The notes: generated from the letters alone by a model not told the origin. A stretch of DNA of 64,000 nucleotides from CBDDKS01 sp965230335 (GCA_965230335.1 CBDDKS010000006.1:2170001-2234000), one strand, 5' to 3'. Numbered from the stretch's first letter, positions 18,708 to 27,935 are shown. Numbers and translations are program-made.

Positions 18708-19619
18708 ATGGATCAATTAGTTTTAGTTGCAATATTTGTTTTTTTCGCCATCGTTTTAATCTTTATGGGAGTAAAAACTGTACCACAGGGTAATGAATAT
18801 ACAATAGAGCGTTTTGGTAAATTTAGGCGGTGTTTATCTCCTGGTTTACATTGGATTATTCCCGTCATTGATTTGGTCGGTAACAAAGTGAATATGATGG
18901 AACAGGTATTAGATATTCCTGAACAGCAAGTGATTTCACAAGATAATGCGACAGTCACTATTGATGCAGTTTGTTTTTTTCAAGTCATTGATTCAGCAAA
19001 AGCAACCTACGAAGTTAATGATTTAATTCGTGCGATGCAAAACCTGATCATGACCAATATTCGTACAGTTTTGGGCAGTATGGACTTAGACGAGATGCTA
19101 TCAAAAAGAGATCAAATTAATGCACGTATTTTGGGTATTGTTGATGAGGCAACCAACCCTTGGGGGGTGAAGGTCACACGTATAGAAATTAAAGATATTT
19201 TACCACCTAGAGATTTGGTAGAAGCTATGGCACAACAAATGAAAGCTGAGCGCATTAAGCGTGCACAAATCCTGGAAGCGGAAGGTGAAAAACGATCTGA
19301 AATTCTTAAAGCAGAAGGTCAAAAAGAAGCGGCCATCAGAAAAGCAGAAGGTGAGCGACAGGCTTCTTTTCTGGATGCTGAAGCCAGAGAGCGATTGGCG
19401 GAAGCAGAAGCGAAAGCGACTCATATGGTATCTCAGGCGATTGCAAAAGGGGATATTCAGGCAATTAACTACTTTGTCGCAGAAAAATATGTTGAGGCTT
19501 TAAAAGAGATTGCTTCGGCCCCTAATGAAAAACTTGTACTGATGCCTCTTGAAGCCGGTTCTATTATTGGCTCTTTGGGTGGTATTGCTGAGTTAGCGAA
19601 AAGTACGCTCAATAAATAA
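18708..19619 (+). CDS. SPFH/band 7 (stomatin-like, QmcA-type) membrane protein
   Basis: This 303-aa protein has an N-terminal membrane anchor (about residues 4-20), then the stomatin block VPQGNEYTIERFGKFRRCLSPG, RDQINARILG and VEIKDI-like TRIEIKDILPPRDL. A long charged alpha-helical coiled-coil stretch follows (KAERIKRAQILEAEGEKR and later EAEAKA repeats). SPFH proteins of this type form ring-like scaffolds in the inner membrane. The next gene encodes an NfeD-type protein, the classic partner. A ribosome binding site (AAGAGGAA) precedes the ATG at 18708. qmcA is a reasonable name but the paralogue cannot be fixed here. Confidence 0.9.
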   Translation: MDQLVLVAIFVFFAIVLIFMGVKTVPQGNEYTIERFGKFRRCLSPGLHWIIPVIDLVGNKVNMMEQVLDIPEQQVISQDNATVTIDAVCFFQVIDSAKATYEVNDLIRAMQNLIMTNIRTVLGSMDLDEMLSKRDQINARILGIVDEATNPWGVKVTRIEIKDILPPRDLVEAMAQQMKAERIKRAQILEAEGEKRSEILKAEGQKEAAIRKAEGERQASFLDAEARERLAEAEAKATHMVSQAIAKGDIQAINYFVAEKYVEALKEIASAPNEKLVLMPLEAGSIIGSLGGIAELAKSTLNK

Positions 19620-19660
19620 ATTTGATTCAACGAACATAATAAACGAGAGGAGATAATAGA

Positions 19661-20110
19661 ATGATTGAATGGTTACAGCAAATTGAATACTGGCAATGGC
19701 TTAGTTTGGGTTTATTGCTGCTTATATTAGAAATGTTTGTACCGGGCGCCATTTTTTTATGGTGTGGAACATCGGCGTTGATAGTCGGTCTTTTGCACCT
19801 TTTTATACCCGACATGATGTGGCAATGGCAGTGGGTGATTTTCAGTGTACTCAGTGTGGTTAGCTTTTTTGTCTGGCGACACTATTTTCGTGGTACACAT
19901 CCTGAAGAAAACAATCAACTGAACCAACGTTCTAAAGCACTCATCGGTAGACGTGCAACTTTGGTTGAAGCCATAGAAAATGGATTTGGACGTATTCAAC
20001 TGGATGATACTTTTTGGCGGGTTGAAGGTGAAGATTTGCCTTTAGGAGCGGCGATTGAGATCGTTGATGTTGATGGGGCAACGTTAAAAGTGAAAAAAAT
20101 AGACAACTGA
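19661..20110 (+). CDS. NfeD-family membrane protein
   Basis: This 149-aa protein has two to three hydrophobic helices in its first 75 residues (IEYWQWLSLGLLLLILEMFV, then AIFLWCGTSALIVGLLHLFI and the helix ending FFVWRHYF). A small C-terminal OB-fold-like domain follows (LIGRRATLVEAIENGFGRIQ and WRVEGEDLPLGAAIEIVDVD). That architecture is the short NfeD type that pairs with SPFH proteins, encoded 41 bp upstream in the same direction. It has a good ribosome binding site (GAGAGGAG). It probably interacts with the SPFH protein in the inner membrane; the biochemical role is poorly known. Confidence 0.88.
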   Translation: MIEWLQQIEYWQWLSLGLLLLILEMFVPGAIFLWCGTSALIVGLLHLFIPDMMWQWQWVIFSVLSVVSFFVWRHYFRGTHPEENNQLNQRSKALIGRRATLVEAIENGFGRIQLDDTFWRVEGEDLPLGAAIEIVDVDGATLKVKKIDN

Positions 20111-20129
20111 TTATTGTTTTATTTTTTAT

Positions 20130-20218
20130 TATTCTGTTTAAAAACAGCCCCTAATGTTCAAAAAGAGGAGAAAAAAACTTCATCGCTGCGTGGGCACTTG
20201 CTCAAAGTGGTTATTGCG
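20130..20218 (+). repeat. Dispersed hairpin-rich repeat, partial copy C
   Basis: Shares ATTCTGTTTAAAA with the start of copy A, then jumps to the right arm of the first hairpin (TTCAAAAAGAGGAG) and the conserved core CTTCATCGCTGCGTGGGCAC. The left arm is missing, so the hairpin is lost. It is a decayed or internally deleted copy lying between the convergent NfeD and MerC genes. Confidence 0.6.
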
Positions 20219-20280
20219 TTTTGACGTAGACAAGCACTAAAAACAGGGTGCTGGGGAATTTTTCTTATGTACAGTTGAGG

Positions 20281-20784
20281 TTAATTACATTGACAGCTGC
20301 CACGATTATTATGACAACGATTTAAATAAATATTCCCAAGATGACAAGCTATCAAAGAGAGTCCACCAAAAATGCTCAGCAGACTTCCCAGAGGAAGATT
20401 AAAAGACCAGCTACCATCAGCATTGGTTTGTGCAGAAGGGCAACATCCACTAGTGCAAGTAGGTGATCCTTCGACTAGCATGGGGGCTAATAGACTGGCA
20501 AAAATCATTAAAGCTCCGAACCAGGCACAATAAATAACCCACTTTTTACCATGTTGTTTTCCAGCACTCAGAATCACTTTTATGGCTAAAGGAATAGTGA
20601 TAGATGCTAAAATCCAATGTGCAGCAGGATGAGACCAGATACTGGCAAAATCCTTTGCAAAAATAAGAAAAACAGGCGCGATTAAGCAGTGTATTGCACA
20701 CAAGCTGGAGGCAATAACACCAGCCTTATCACCTATTTCAGTTTGGTTTGATTGAAAGAGGTTTAATGGAATGAATTTATTCAT
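20281..20784 (-). CDS. MerC domain membrane protein
   Basis: This 167-aa protein begins with an amphipathic stretch and then DKAGVIASSLCAIHCLIAP, the diagnostic MerC region with cysteine and histidine in the first helix. Four hydrophobic segments follow. In the family these proteins import mercuric ions, but chromosomal MerC-domain proteins outside mer operons are common and usually of unknown substrate. A cysteine-rich loop (SPTCTSGCCPSAQ) near residue 115 and a His/Cys-rich tail (NRCHNNRGSCQCN) suggest metal binding. No merR, merA or merP gene is nearby, so a mercury role is not implied. Confidence 0.8.
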   Translation of the reverse strand: MNKFIPLNLFQSNQTEIGDKAGVIASSLCAIHCLIAPVFLIFAKDFASIWSHPAAHWILASITIPLAIKVILSAGKQHGKKWVIYCAWFGALMIFASLLAPMLVEGSPTCTSGCCPSAQTNADGSWSFNLPLGSLLSIFGGLSLIACHLGNIYLNRCHNNRGSCQCN

Positions 20785-20875
20785 GATCCTACATTTTTAA
20801 AACACACATATTGATACATTATATCATATCATTACGAGATATGGAAGATGGTGAGTATTTTTCAAAGGTGAATAT

Positions 20876-20899
20876 TAGGGGCTGTTGATCTTTTATAGG
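20876..20899 (+). repeat. Short dispersed repeat, copy 2
   Basis: TAGGGGCTGTTGATCTTTTA belongs to the short repeat also seen at 341, 30560 (minus), 49455 and 55144. It is followed by a small inverted sequence (ATAGG-TTAAC-CCTAT). It lies in the gap upstream of the MerC gene. Function unknown. Confidence 0.45.
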
Positions 20900-20993
20900 T
20901 TAACCCTATGTGTCAAAAAGACTTGTATAATGACGCTTTGAAAAATATTAAGCACTTGTTTTAAAAGGGTCATTTAAAAGAGCTATTAAAAAA

Positions 20994-21662
20994 TTATTTA
21001 AAAGAATCTGTTATCCATTCACTTAATGCTTTAATTTCCTCCAGGCAAACTTCATGTGCCATAGGGTAGCTATGCCATTCAACTTGAAATTGATTTTGAT
21101 GTAACGCCTGAAAGCTGGATTCACCCAATTCATAAGGTAAAACTGGATCATAAGTGCCGTGGGCTAAAAATAACCGTGTATTTTCCTGTGCAGCATGATC
21201 GTGTATGTTAAATTGATTGGGGTGAGGCAGATAGGTAGATAAGCCAAAAGCACCGGCAAGGGATTCAGGGTAGGTAAACGCGGATTGTAAAGCAATGACA
21301 CCACCTTGAGAGAAGCCTCCCAGTATAATGCGTGAAGCAGGAATACCTTGTTGTTTTTCGTGATGAATGAGTTGATGAATTTGCTGACAGGTTTCCTGAA
21401 TACCCTGTTCATCGACTTGAGACTGTCTGTCCAGACCTAAAATATCGAACCAGGCAGGCATCACCATGCCCTGGTTTAATGTGACAGGGCGTGATGGCGC
21501 ATGAGGGAAAATAAAGCGAATGGCTAGCTCTGGTGATAATTTTAATTGAGGGACAATCGGTTCAAAATCATGTCCATTGGCACCTAAGCCATGTAACCAA
21601 ATAATAGAAGCCGTTGCTTTTTCTGCCGGTTCGATAATAACACTGTCGAGTAATGGATTCAT
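20994..21662 (-). CDS. Carboxylesterase/phospholipase of the YpfH/Est family (alpha/beta hydrolase)
   Basis: This 222-aa cytosolic alpha/beta hydrolase has the nucleophile elbow GFSQGG (serine near residue 116), an aspartate in HGTYDPVLP and a histidine in SYPMAHEVC, which together complete the catalytic triad. The start IIWLHGLGANGHDFEPIVPQ with oxyanion-hole residues is typical of the phospholipase/carboxylesterase family (PF02230). These enzymes hydrolyse short-chain esters or acyl-thioesters; the physiological substrate is not defined. Full length for the family. It is transcribed in the same direction as the following DUF2891 gene's neighbours but with gaps of about 60 bp, so a loose operon is possible. 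Confidence 0.9.
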   Translation of the reverse strand: MNPLLDSVIIEPAEKATASIIWLHGLGANGHDFEPIVPQLKLSPELAIRFIFPHAPSRPVTLNQGMVMPAWFDILGLDRQSQVDEQGIQETCQQIHQLIHHEKQQGIPASRIILGGFSQGGVIALQSAFTYPESLAGAFGLSTYLPHPNQFNIHDHAAQENTRLFLAHGTYDPVLPYELGESSFQALHQNQFQVEWHSYPMAHEVCLEEIKALSEWITDSFK

Positions 21663-21724
21663 AAGAGATTGACTACCTTATATTGTGCTGAAAGGGCCTG
21701 GACCTATTTTTTTAAAAATGGACA

Positions 21725-22966
21725 TTAGGGTTTTTGATTCAGAGCATAAATGGCAAAACTGCCTAACCAATGGCCACCTTCATAATGATCACCAATGAGA
21801 TTCGGTAAAGAATAGGCGATATGTTTATCTGCTAAAGCAACCAAATGCTGAAATTCTGGATATTGATTAGCGAGTCCATACAGACACCAGGCCCGGCTAA
21901 AGTTAACGCCATCCAAATGAACCAATTTGCCATCACTGCGATCAGACACAATGCCAGTGTCCATAGTAAAATGCTTATCTTTTAACTCAGGTAAAAACTG
22001 TTCGATCCATAGTGCAAAAGTGTCCTTAGACAAAACGCGTCGCATAATATCAATTTCTTCTAAACAAGGTGATAGAAAATCATAACCACTGGGTTCCCAG
22101 TTAATAGGGCAGTGCTTGTCTTTCAAAAAGAAATCTTTGGCTCTTTGTTCAATGGCTGTTTTTAAAGTGGTGTGATGGGTTGTTTTGGCATAATCCCATG
22201 CAAAACTTAGCGCGAATGCTGTGTTAGTGTGTTCTCCAACACGAATGGGGTAATGTAAAACAGGCAAGTATTGTAAATATTTTTCTACAATTAAATCCGT
22301 TAAAGGTTGTAAGTTATTTTCCAATTGTCTTGCAAGAGGATCATCCCAGGTGTGTAACTCTTCTGCTAATTTTAGTAACCAGGCCCATCCATAAGCCCGT
22401 TCATAATTCGTATTATTTGGAATATTAAAATAGGCGATTTCTTTGAGAATATTTTCTTTTGATATATTGAGGCGTAATTTTTCTTTGGCAAGATCGGCGT
22501 TGTCTGCATTGGGGAACTGTTTTAACAAACTGACCAAAGACCAGTGACCATGTACAGATGAATGCCAGTCAAAGCAGCCATAAAAAGCAGGATGCAATGT
22601 TTTGGGTGACGCGAGTTCTTGATCGCTATTCAATACATTATTTAATTTATTCGGGTATTCCACCGTAATACAATGGAGTGGTAATTGAATGAGTGTGTTG
22701 GCTTCTTCTAAGGAAAGTTGAGTGGATATATTTGAAGAGGGAGACATAGTGTTTGCTTTTTGATGATTGATCGTTTGTGATGATTTTTTGAATAGATCAG
22801 GTGTTGTTGGTTTTTCAGGCGTTGCTACTCGATCATGAGCGTCTGGTGTTTGTTTATTATGTGGTGTCTCCTGATTGTTATGTTCATCATTATCTTGGCA
22901 GGCAATCAGGGTACTTAAAAAAATGAAACTGATGGAAACTTGACGTAAAAATGGTGTAGTCAACAT
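21725..22966 (-). CDS. DUF2891 family lipoprotein
   Basis: Starting at the ATG at 22966 (GGAG 8 nt upstream), the protein is 413 aa with a signal peptide ending in the lipobox LIAC, so it is probably lipid-anchored and periplasmic. A low-complexity, Thr/Pro/Asn-rich linker (about residues 25-75) precedes the DUF2891 domain. That domain is recognisable by HPAFYGCFDWHSSVHGHWSL and by later conserved Trp/His motifs (GYDFLSPCLEEIDIM, DGVNFSRAWCLYGL). It is an alpha-alpha barrel-like family of unknown activity. An in-frame ATG 15 bp further upstream lacks a ribosome binding site. The length matches DUF2891 proteins that carry a signal peptide. Confidence 0.82.
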   Translation of the reverse strand: MLTTPFLRQVSISFIFLSTLIACQDNDEHNNQETPHNKQTPDAHDRVATPEKPTTPDLFKKSSQTINHQKANTMSPSSNISTQLSLEEANTLIQLPLHCITVEYPNKLNNVLNSDQELASPKTLHPAFYGCFDWHSSVHGHWSLVSLLKQFPNADNADLAKEKLRLNISKENILKEIAYFNIPNNTNYERAYGWAWLLKLAEELHTWDDPLARQLENNLQPLTDLIVEKYLQYLPVLHYPIRVGEHTNTAFALSFAWDYAKTTHHTTLKTAIEQRAKDFFLKDKHCPINWEPSGYDFLSPCLEEIDIMRRVLSKDTFALWIEQFLPELKDKHFTMDTGIVSDRSDGKLVHLDGVNFSRAWCLYGLANQYPEFQHLVALADKHIAYSLPNLIGDHYEGGHWLGSFAIYALNQKP

Positions 22967-23045
22967 GGAGTAAACTCCCATACGATAAAAATAGATTCTT
23001 ATTATTTGAAAAAAGTCCCTAGACTAACGGTATACGGAATCAATT

Positions 23046-23642
23046 TCAAGAGATACGATGCCGCCGCCAGGCAACCAGAAAACTAATGATGAGCCCAAGA
23101 ATCAAACCCACATTGTGGGCTGTATTGGCAATGGACAGAAGTCCAAAAAAGTTTGTCCAGCCTAAAACCAGCCAAACCAGCATAAATAGAACCAATTGTT
23201 TTTCCAAATGTAAGCCGGATTTTGGATTGAATAATCCTTGCAGCCAAACATAACCAAATAGACCGTATACGACACCAGACAAGCCTCCAAAATGAGGGCC
23301 GGAGATTAAATATTGTGCAATATTGGCACCTATACCTATGATAAAAAATAATGAGAGCAGTGTTACTCTGCCTTGCTTTAATTCAATATGTCCGCCTAAT
23401 AACCAAAGCCAGAGACAATTAAAGATCAAATGTAACTCTGAAAAATGTAGGAAGGTGGGTGTGATCAATCGCCAAAGCTGACCTTGTAAAATCTGTCCAA
23501 AAGGTTTTAGTAAAAGCAGGTTGTCAGCAAATAAAAAGACAGTCGTAAATTGTTGACCAAAATTGGTCATAAAAGTAACGAGTAAGCTTATTCCGATAAG
23601 TACCAGAGTGGTGACTGGAAGTCTGTTCGATACTTGCATCAT
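23046..23642 (-). CDS. Rhomboid-family intramembrane serine protease
   Basis: This 198-aa protein has six hydrophobic helices. The catalytic dyad is visible as Ser122 in GLSGVVYG and His176 in ANTAHNVG. The conserved H71/N75 pair (ELHLIFNCLWLW) precedes it, and WRLITPTFLHFSELHLIFN is the usual L1/TM2 region. It would cleave transmembrane substrates within the inner membrane. The order FmdB-like gene then rhomboid gene on the same strand, 18 bp apart, suggests co-transcription. Length is near that of the compact six-TM bacterial core. The substrate is unknown. Confidence 0.9.
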   Translation of the reverse strand: MMQVSNRLPVTTLVLIGISLLVTFMTNFGQQFTTVFLFADNLLLLKPFGQILQGQLWRLITPTFLHFSELHLIFNCLWLWLLGGHIELKQGRVTLLSLFFIIGIGANIAQYLISGPHFGGLSGVVYGLFGYVWLQGLFNPKSGLHLEKQLVLFMLVWLVLGWTNFFGLLSIANTAHNVGLILGLIISFLVAWRRHRIS

Positions 23643-23660
23643 AGGACAATACGACCGTGT

Positions 23661-24086
23661 TTATTCTGTGTTACTGGATGATGACGTGTTATTGGATGAA
23701 GAAGCATTACTGGATGAAGAAACATTGCTGTGACTGGCTTCACGGGAAGACTGACTCGCAGAGTTTGCTTTGTCCGTTGTTGTTTGATGTAAAGCGTCTG
23801 TTTGATGTAAAGCGTCTGTTTGATGTGAAGCGCTTGTCTTATCAGAAGTATCGGTTTTATCCGATGAAGTGGCCTCATTTTTTTCTGAAGACTGGGGTGT
23901 TGGCTTATTTTTAAAATCCGTTTCATACCAGCCGGTACCTTTTAATTGAAACCTTGCCGCTGAAACCAGTTTTTTTAGTTCAGGTTGCAGGCACTCTGGG
24001 CATTCCGTTAAAGCAGGATCACTGATTTTTTGTAATTTTTCGAATTCATATTGGCAGGCATTACATCGATATTCGTAAATTGGCAT
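23661..24086 (-). CDS. FmdB-type zinc-ribbon protein with Ser/Thr-rich tail
   Basis: With the ATG at 24086 (AGAGG just upstream) the product is 141 aa. The N-terminus MPIYEYRCNACQYEFEKLQ with a CxxC pair (C8, C11) and a second pair (C29, C32, TECPEC) is the FmdB zinc ribbon, continuing to the conserved FQLKGTGWYETDF. The family is described as putative regulators, with little direct proof. After residue 60 the sequence turns into a low-complexity Ser/Asn/Thr/His tail that includes three 18-bp tandem repeats (23785-23838). An extension to 24110 is possible but lacks a ribosome binding site. Confidence 0.85.
   Translation of the reverse strand: MPIYEYRCNACQYEFEKLQKISDPALTECPECLQPELKKLVSAARFQLKGTGWYETDFKNKPTPQSSEKNEATSSDKTDTSDKTSASHQTDALHQTDALHQTTTDKANSASQSSREASHSNVSSSSNASSSNNTSSSSNTE
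23785..23838 (-). repeat. Three tandem 18-bp repeats in the FmdB-like gene tail
   Basis: Units at 23785-23802 and 23803-23820 are identical; the third (23821-23838) has a few changes. In the protein they read as the six-residue repeat HQTDAL in the low-complexity tail. The unit number could vary between strains by slipped-strand events, without a frameshift because the unit is a multiple of three. Confidence 0.85.
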
Positions 24087-24336
24087 GGATAACCTCTTAA
24101 AACAGCCCATGTATCCCTACTGACTTGAAGACGCATGGGTATATCACACAAGCTGGATTGACAATAAGCTCTATAAAATTGGGGCATTCTGTCTGATTTA
24201 AAGCCCGTATTAAATGTATTTCTTTTGGAGATAAAAATAAATAATGATGGGTATGACAAAATTTGAAAGATCAATAAGTCTCAGACTGTTAAAATGCGCT
24301 TCATGTTTAATATAACGACAATTTATTTTATTGATT

Positions 24337-26061
24337 ATGAGAACATCTCACTATTTACTGGCTACACAGAGAGAAACCCCTTCAGAAGCTGAGCTGATAA
24401 GCCATCAATTGATGCTAAAAGCCGGTTTGATTCGTAAACTGGCTTCGGGATTGTATACCTGGTTACCTACAGGACTCAAAGTATTACGTAAGGTGGAAGG
24501 TATAATTCGTGAAGAAATGTGCCGAGCGGGCGCATCAGAAATCTTGATGTCGGCTGTACAACCGGCAGAACTTTGGGAAGAATCAGGACGTTGGAATCAG
24601 TTTGGACCTGAATTATTACGTTTAAAAGACAGACATCAACGTGACTTTTGTATTGGGCCTACCCATGAAGAGGTGATTACGGATTTAATGCGAGATGAAA
24701 TTCGTTCATATAAACAGCTTCCTGCCAATTTTTTTCAAATCCAAATGAAGTTTCGTGATGAGCGTCGTCCTCGTTTTGGTGTGATGCGTTCACGCGAATT
24801 TTTAATGAAAGATGCTTATTCTTTTCATATTGATAAAAATTGCCTGGAAAAAACTTATCAGGTGATGTACGAGGCTTATGCACGTATTTTCACACGTCTG
24901 GGGTTGGATTTTAGAGCCGTGATTGCAGATACAGGGGCTATAGGTGGCAGTGCTTCCCATGAGTTCCATGTTTTGGCTGATTCTGGTGAAGATGCCATTG
25001 CTGTTAGTGATACGAGTGACTATGCGGCTAATCTTGAAAAAGCAGAAAGCCTGACTTCAGAGCCTTCTCAGGAAAGCATGGCTGATACCAAGCGCATGTG
25101 TGAAACGCCGAAAGCCAAGACCATCGAACAGGTTTGTCAGTGTTTAAATATATCTGCACAAAAAACAGTAAAAACCTTATTGGTCAAAGGTGCGACAGAA
25201 GCGCATCCGGTGATTGCCTTGTGTTTGCGGGGAGATCATACCTTGAATGAAGTTAAGGCAGAAAAGCATGATTTGGTTCAATCACCAGTAGAACTGGTGG
25301 ATGAAGCCAGCATTCAATCACAAGTGAATTGTGAAGCCGGGTTTATTGGACCTTGTGACTTAAACATGCCGGTGATTGTTGATCCTGCTGCAAAAGTACT
25401 TAATAACTTTGTGTGTGGTGCCAATCAAAATGAACAGCATTTTATGGATGCCAATTGGGAAAAAGATGTTGTGATAACCGATACTTTTGATATTCGTAAT
25501 GTTGAGGAAGGTGATCCCAGTCCTGATGGTAAAGGGCAGCTGGTCATTAAACGTGGTATTGAAGTCGGTCATATTTTTCAGTTAGGTACCAAATACAGTG
25601 AAGCGATGAATGCGAATGTATTGAATGAATCCGGTAAAGCCACGGTCTTGAATATGGGATGTTATGGCATTGGCGTGAGTCGTATTGTGGCCGCAGCAAT
25701 TGAACAGAACTATGATGATTATGGCATCATTTGGCCTGAAAGTATGGCACCTTTTACCTTGGTTATTGTACCTATGAATATGCATCGTTCTCATCGAGTA
25801 CAGGAAGCTGCAGAATCGTTATATACACAATGTGTTCAGCAGGGCATCGAAGTCTTATTTGATGATCGCAAAGAGCGTCCTGGAGTGATGTTTGCTGATA
25901 CCGAACTGATTGGTATTCCTCATCGTTTTGTGATTTCAGAAAAAGGTCTGGAAAAGGCGACCATTGAATATAAATCACGTCGAAATAGTGAAAAAATCGA
26001 TATTCCATTAGAAAATGCACTAAACTTTATACAACAACGGCTTGAAGATGTATCATCATAA
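24337..26061 (+). CDS. proS: Prolyl-tRNA synthetase
   Basis: This 574-aa class II synthetase is the bacterial type with the editing domain inserted between motifs 2 and 3. The start MRTSHYLLATQRETPSEAE and the motif 1 region LIRKLASGLYTWLPTGLKVLRKVE match bacterial ProS. Motif 2 (FRDERRPRFGVMRSREFLMKDAYSFH) and motif 3 (GCYGIGVSRIVAAAIEQ) are intact. The insertion domain (about 225-390) contains the YbaK-like INS segment that edits Ala-tRNA-Pro. I choose ATG 24337; the codon 6 bp earlier is TTG and gives no family match. It charges tRNA-Pro in the cytoplasm. Followed at 24 bp by a transglycosylase gene. Confidence 0.97.
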   Translation: MRTSHYLLATQRETPSEAELISHQLMLKAGLIRKLASGLYTWLPTGLKVLRKVEGIIREEMCRAGASEILMSAVQPAELWEESGRWNQFGPELLRLKDRHQRDFCIGPTHEEVITDLMRDEIRSYKQLPANFFQIQMKFRDERRPRFGVMRSREFLMKDAYSFHIDKNCLEKTYQVMYEAYARIFTRLGLDFRAVIADTGAIGGSASHEFHVLADSGEDAIAVSDTSDYAANLEKAESLTSEPSQESMADTKRMCETPKAKTIEQVCQCLNISAQKTVKTLLVKGATEAHPVIALCLRGDHTLNEVKAEKHDLVQSPVELVDEASIQSQVNCEAGFIGPCDLNMPVIVDPAAKVLNNFVCGANQNEQHFMDANWEKDVVITDTFDIRNVEEGDPSPDGKGQLVIKRGIEVGHIFQLGTKYSEAMNANVLNESGKATVLNMGCYGIGVSRIVAAAIEQNYDDYGIIWPESMAPFTLVIVPMNMHRSHRVQEAAESLYTQCVQQGIEVLFDDRKERPGVMFADTELIGIPHRFVISEKGLEKATIEYKSRRNSEKIDIPLENALNFIQQRLEDVSS

Positions 26062-26084
26062 CTCAACAATGCATTGATAAGCTT

Positions 26085-26693
26085 ATGGTATTGAACAATC
26101 AACAGACGTTAATAAAACAATACAGTATTGTTTGCTGTGTGATATTTTTTCTGGGTGTTGTTTGTCAGAGCGTCGTACAAGCCAACCAGGAAAAGCCCAA
26201 TGATGACTTCAGGAAAAAATTAAAAGCTGCTTTAAGTGTTGAACATGCATTTGAAGATAAATATGAAGCACAAGTCTGGTTGAAAGCCATGTCTTTGAGG
26301 CTGGCAAAACGGGCACCCCATATTCCTGAAAAAGAACGTTTTGAAATTTTAAGATTAGCACACCGTGAAGCCAAACGTTACAAACTGGATCCGCAGATTG
26401 TGTTGGCCTTGATTGAAGTGGAATCTAACTTTGATCGTTATGCTATTTCAAAAGCTGGTGCATTGGGATTAATGCAGATTATGCCATTTTGGAAAGATGA
26501 AATTGGCAAACCGGGAGATAATTTAATGACCATAGAAACCAATTTGCGCTATGGCTGTGCTATTTTAAGTTTGTACTTGGAAAAAGAAAAAAATAATATG
26601 ACGCGTGCTTTGGCCAGATACAATGGTAGCTTGGGTAAAACCTGGTATCCACAACGTGTTTTTTCTGCCTTAAAAAAACGCTGGCGAACATAA
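26085..26693 (+). CDS. SLT-type lytic transglycosylase
   Basis: This 202-aa protein has an N-terminal hydrophobic segment (about 13-33) ending SVVQANQEK, which looks like a cleavable signal peptide, so it is probably periplasmic. The C-terminal half is an SLT domain: ALIEVESNFD with the catalytic glutamate (Glu113, before Ser), KAGALGLMQIMPF and the RYNGSLGKTWYP ending. It cleaves the glycan strand of peptidoglycan with formation of 1,6-anhydro-MurNAc. It is a small soluble member resembling EmtA/YjbJ-type proteins. It lies 24 bp downstream of proS and is possibly co-transcribed. Confidence 0.88.
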   Translation: MVLNNQQTLIKQYSIVCCVIFFLGVVCQSVVQANQEKPNDDFRKKLKAALSVEHAFEDKYEAQVWLKAMSLRLAKRAPHIPEKERFEILRLAHREAKRYKLDPQIVLALIEVESNFDRYAISKAGALGLMQIMPFWKDEIGKPGDNLMTIETNLRYGCAILSLYLEKEKNNMTRALARYNGSLGKTWYPQRVFSALKKRWRT

Positions 26694-26780
26694 ACTTTCG
26701 ATAAAGATTAATTTTCGATAAAAGTAAGTACTTGACTAAGATAACTTTTCGTCTAAGAAAAAAGTACATCAAACAATGAT

Positions 26781-27932
26781 ATGAATACGCATTCAAATCA
26801 GAAAAAAGTAGGATTGGTATTAACCGGCGGTGGTGCACGTGCAGCCTATCAGGTTGGTGTTTTAAAAGCGGTTAGTGATATTTTACCTTTTACTAAAGAT
26901 GGTAATCCTTTTCCTGTGATTTGTGGCAGTTCTGCCGGGGCCATTAATGCGACGGTGGTTGCCGCCTATGCCAAACACTTTCGATTGGGTATGCGACGAT
27001 TAGAAAATGTCTGGCTTAATTTTCGTTGTGCACAAATTTATCACAGTGATTATTCGCACTTGGCAAAAAATGCATGGCGCTGGTTTCGTACTATTTTAGG
27101 GACACATCCTAAAACAACGTTAGGATTATTGGATAACAGTCCATTAGTAGATTTACTGGATCATGTGATTCCCTACCCTCTGATCCAGAAGGCTATTGAT
27201 TCGGGTGCTTTACATGCATTGTGTGTGACAGCCTCAAGTTATACATCCAGTCAGTCGGTTAACTTTTATCAGGCAAAAGAAAGTATGGAGCCATGGCAGC
27301 GTCATCGACGTATTGGTCATGCAACCACGATTAACAAACATCACCTATTGGCATCGGCAGCCATTCCTTTGTTATTCCCTGCGGTAAAAGTTGATCAGGA
27401 ATATTATGGTGATGGCAGTATGCGTTTTTTATCACCATTAAGCCCGGCTTTGCATTTAGGTGCCGATAAATTGTTTGTGATTGGTTTAAATCCAATGGAT
27501 GGCAGTAGAGAGAAAGTGAAGGAATATCATCCTAAGGGTTATCCAACGATTGCAGAAATTGCCGGACATTTAATGGATAGTGTTTTTGTGGATAGCTTGG
27601 AAGAAGATTTTGAAAGGCTACAAAGAATCAATAATACTGTTAAGAAGATTCCTGAAGACATTAGTAGAGAGCACATAGCACTCAAAAATATACCGGCACT
27701 GGTGATTTGTCCGTCAAAAGATATTAATACCATCGCACATGATAAATTACATGCATTACCTGATTCATTACAGTTTTTTTTACGACGTATTGGTATTTAT
27801 AAAGGGGGTGGTGAAACCATCTTAAGTTATTTATTATTTGAACAGGTTTTTACGCAAGCATTAATAGAACTGGGATATCAGGATGCACAAGCACAATCAA
27901 AAGAAATTCTGAATTTTTGGCAGAGTGAGTAA
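26781..27932 (+). CDS. Patatin-like phospholipase
   Basis: This 383-aa protein begins with the oxyanion-hole motif VLTGGGARAAYQVG and the GXSXG serine (GSSAG, Ser51), and carries the catalytic Asp in YYGDGSMR. Those are the patatin dyad. A C-terminal extension (about 280-380) follows the patatin core and matches the longer RssA/YchK relatives with an accessory domain. It would hydrolyse acyl chains of phospholipids or lipids; the in vivo substrate is not known. No signal peptide, so cytosolic or membrane-associated. The next gene starts 3 bp after its stop. Confidence 0.9.
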   Translation: MNTHSNQKKVGLVLTGGGARAAYQVGVLKAVSDILPFTKDGNPFPVICGSSAGAINATVVAAYAKHFRLGMRRLENVWLNFRCAQIYHSDYSHLAKNAWRWFRTILGTHPKTTLGLLDNSPLVDLLDHVIPYPLIQKAIDSGALHALCVTASSYTSSQSVNFYQAKESMEPWQRHRRIGHATTINKHHLLASAAIPLLFPAVKVDQEYYGDGSMRFLSPLSPALHLGADKLFVIGLNPMDGSREKVKEYHPKGYPTIAEIAGHLMDSVFVDSLEEDFERLQRINNTVKKIPEDISREHIALKNIPALVICPSKDINTIAHDKLHALPDSLQFFLRRIGIYKGGGETILSYLLFEQVFTQALIELGYQDAQAQSKEILNFWQSE

Positions 27933-27935
27933 ACT

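Noticed and set aside
20281..20784. Mercury-resistance operon
   Set aside because: Only a MerC-type protein is present; no merR, merA, merT or merP gene is near, so a mercury role was not claimed.
23785..23838. CRISPR-like repeat array
   Set aside because: The 18-bp repeats are contiguous without spacers and stay in frame inside a protein-coding tail.
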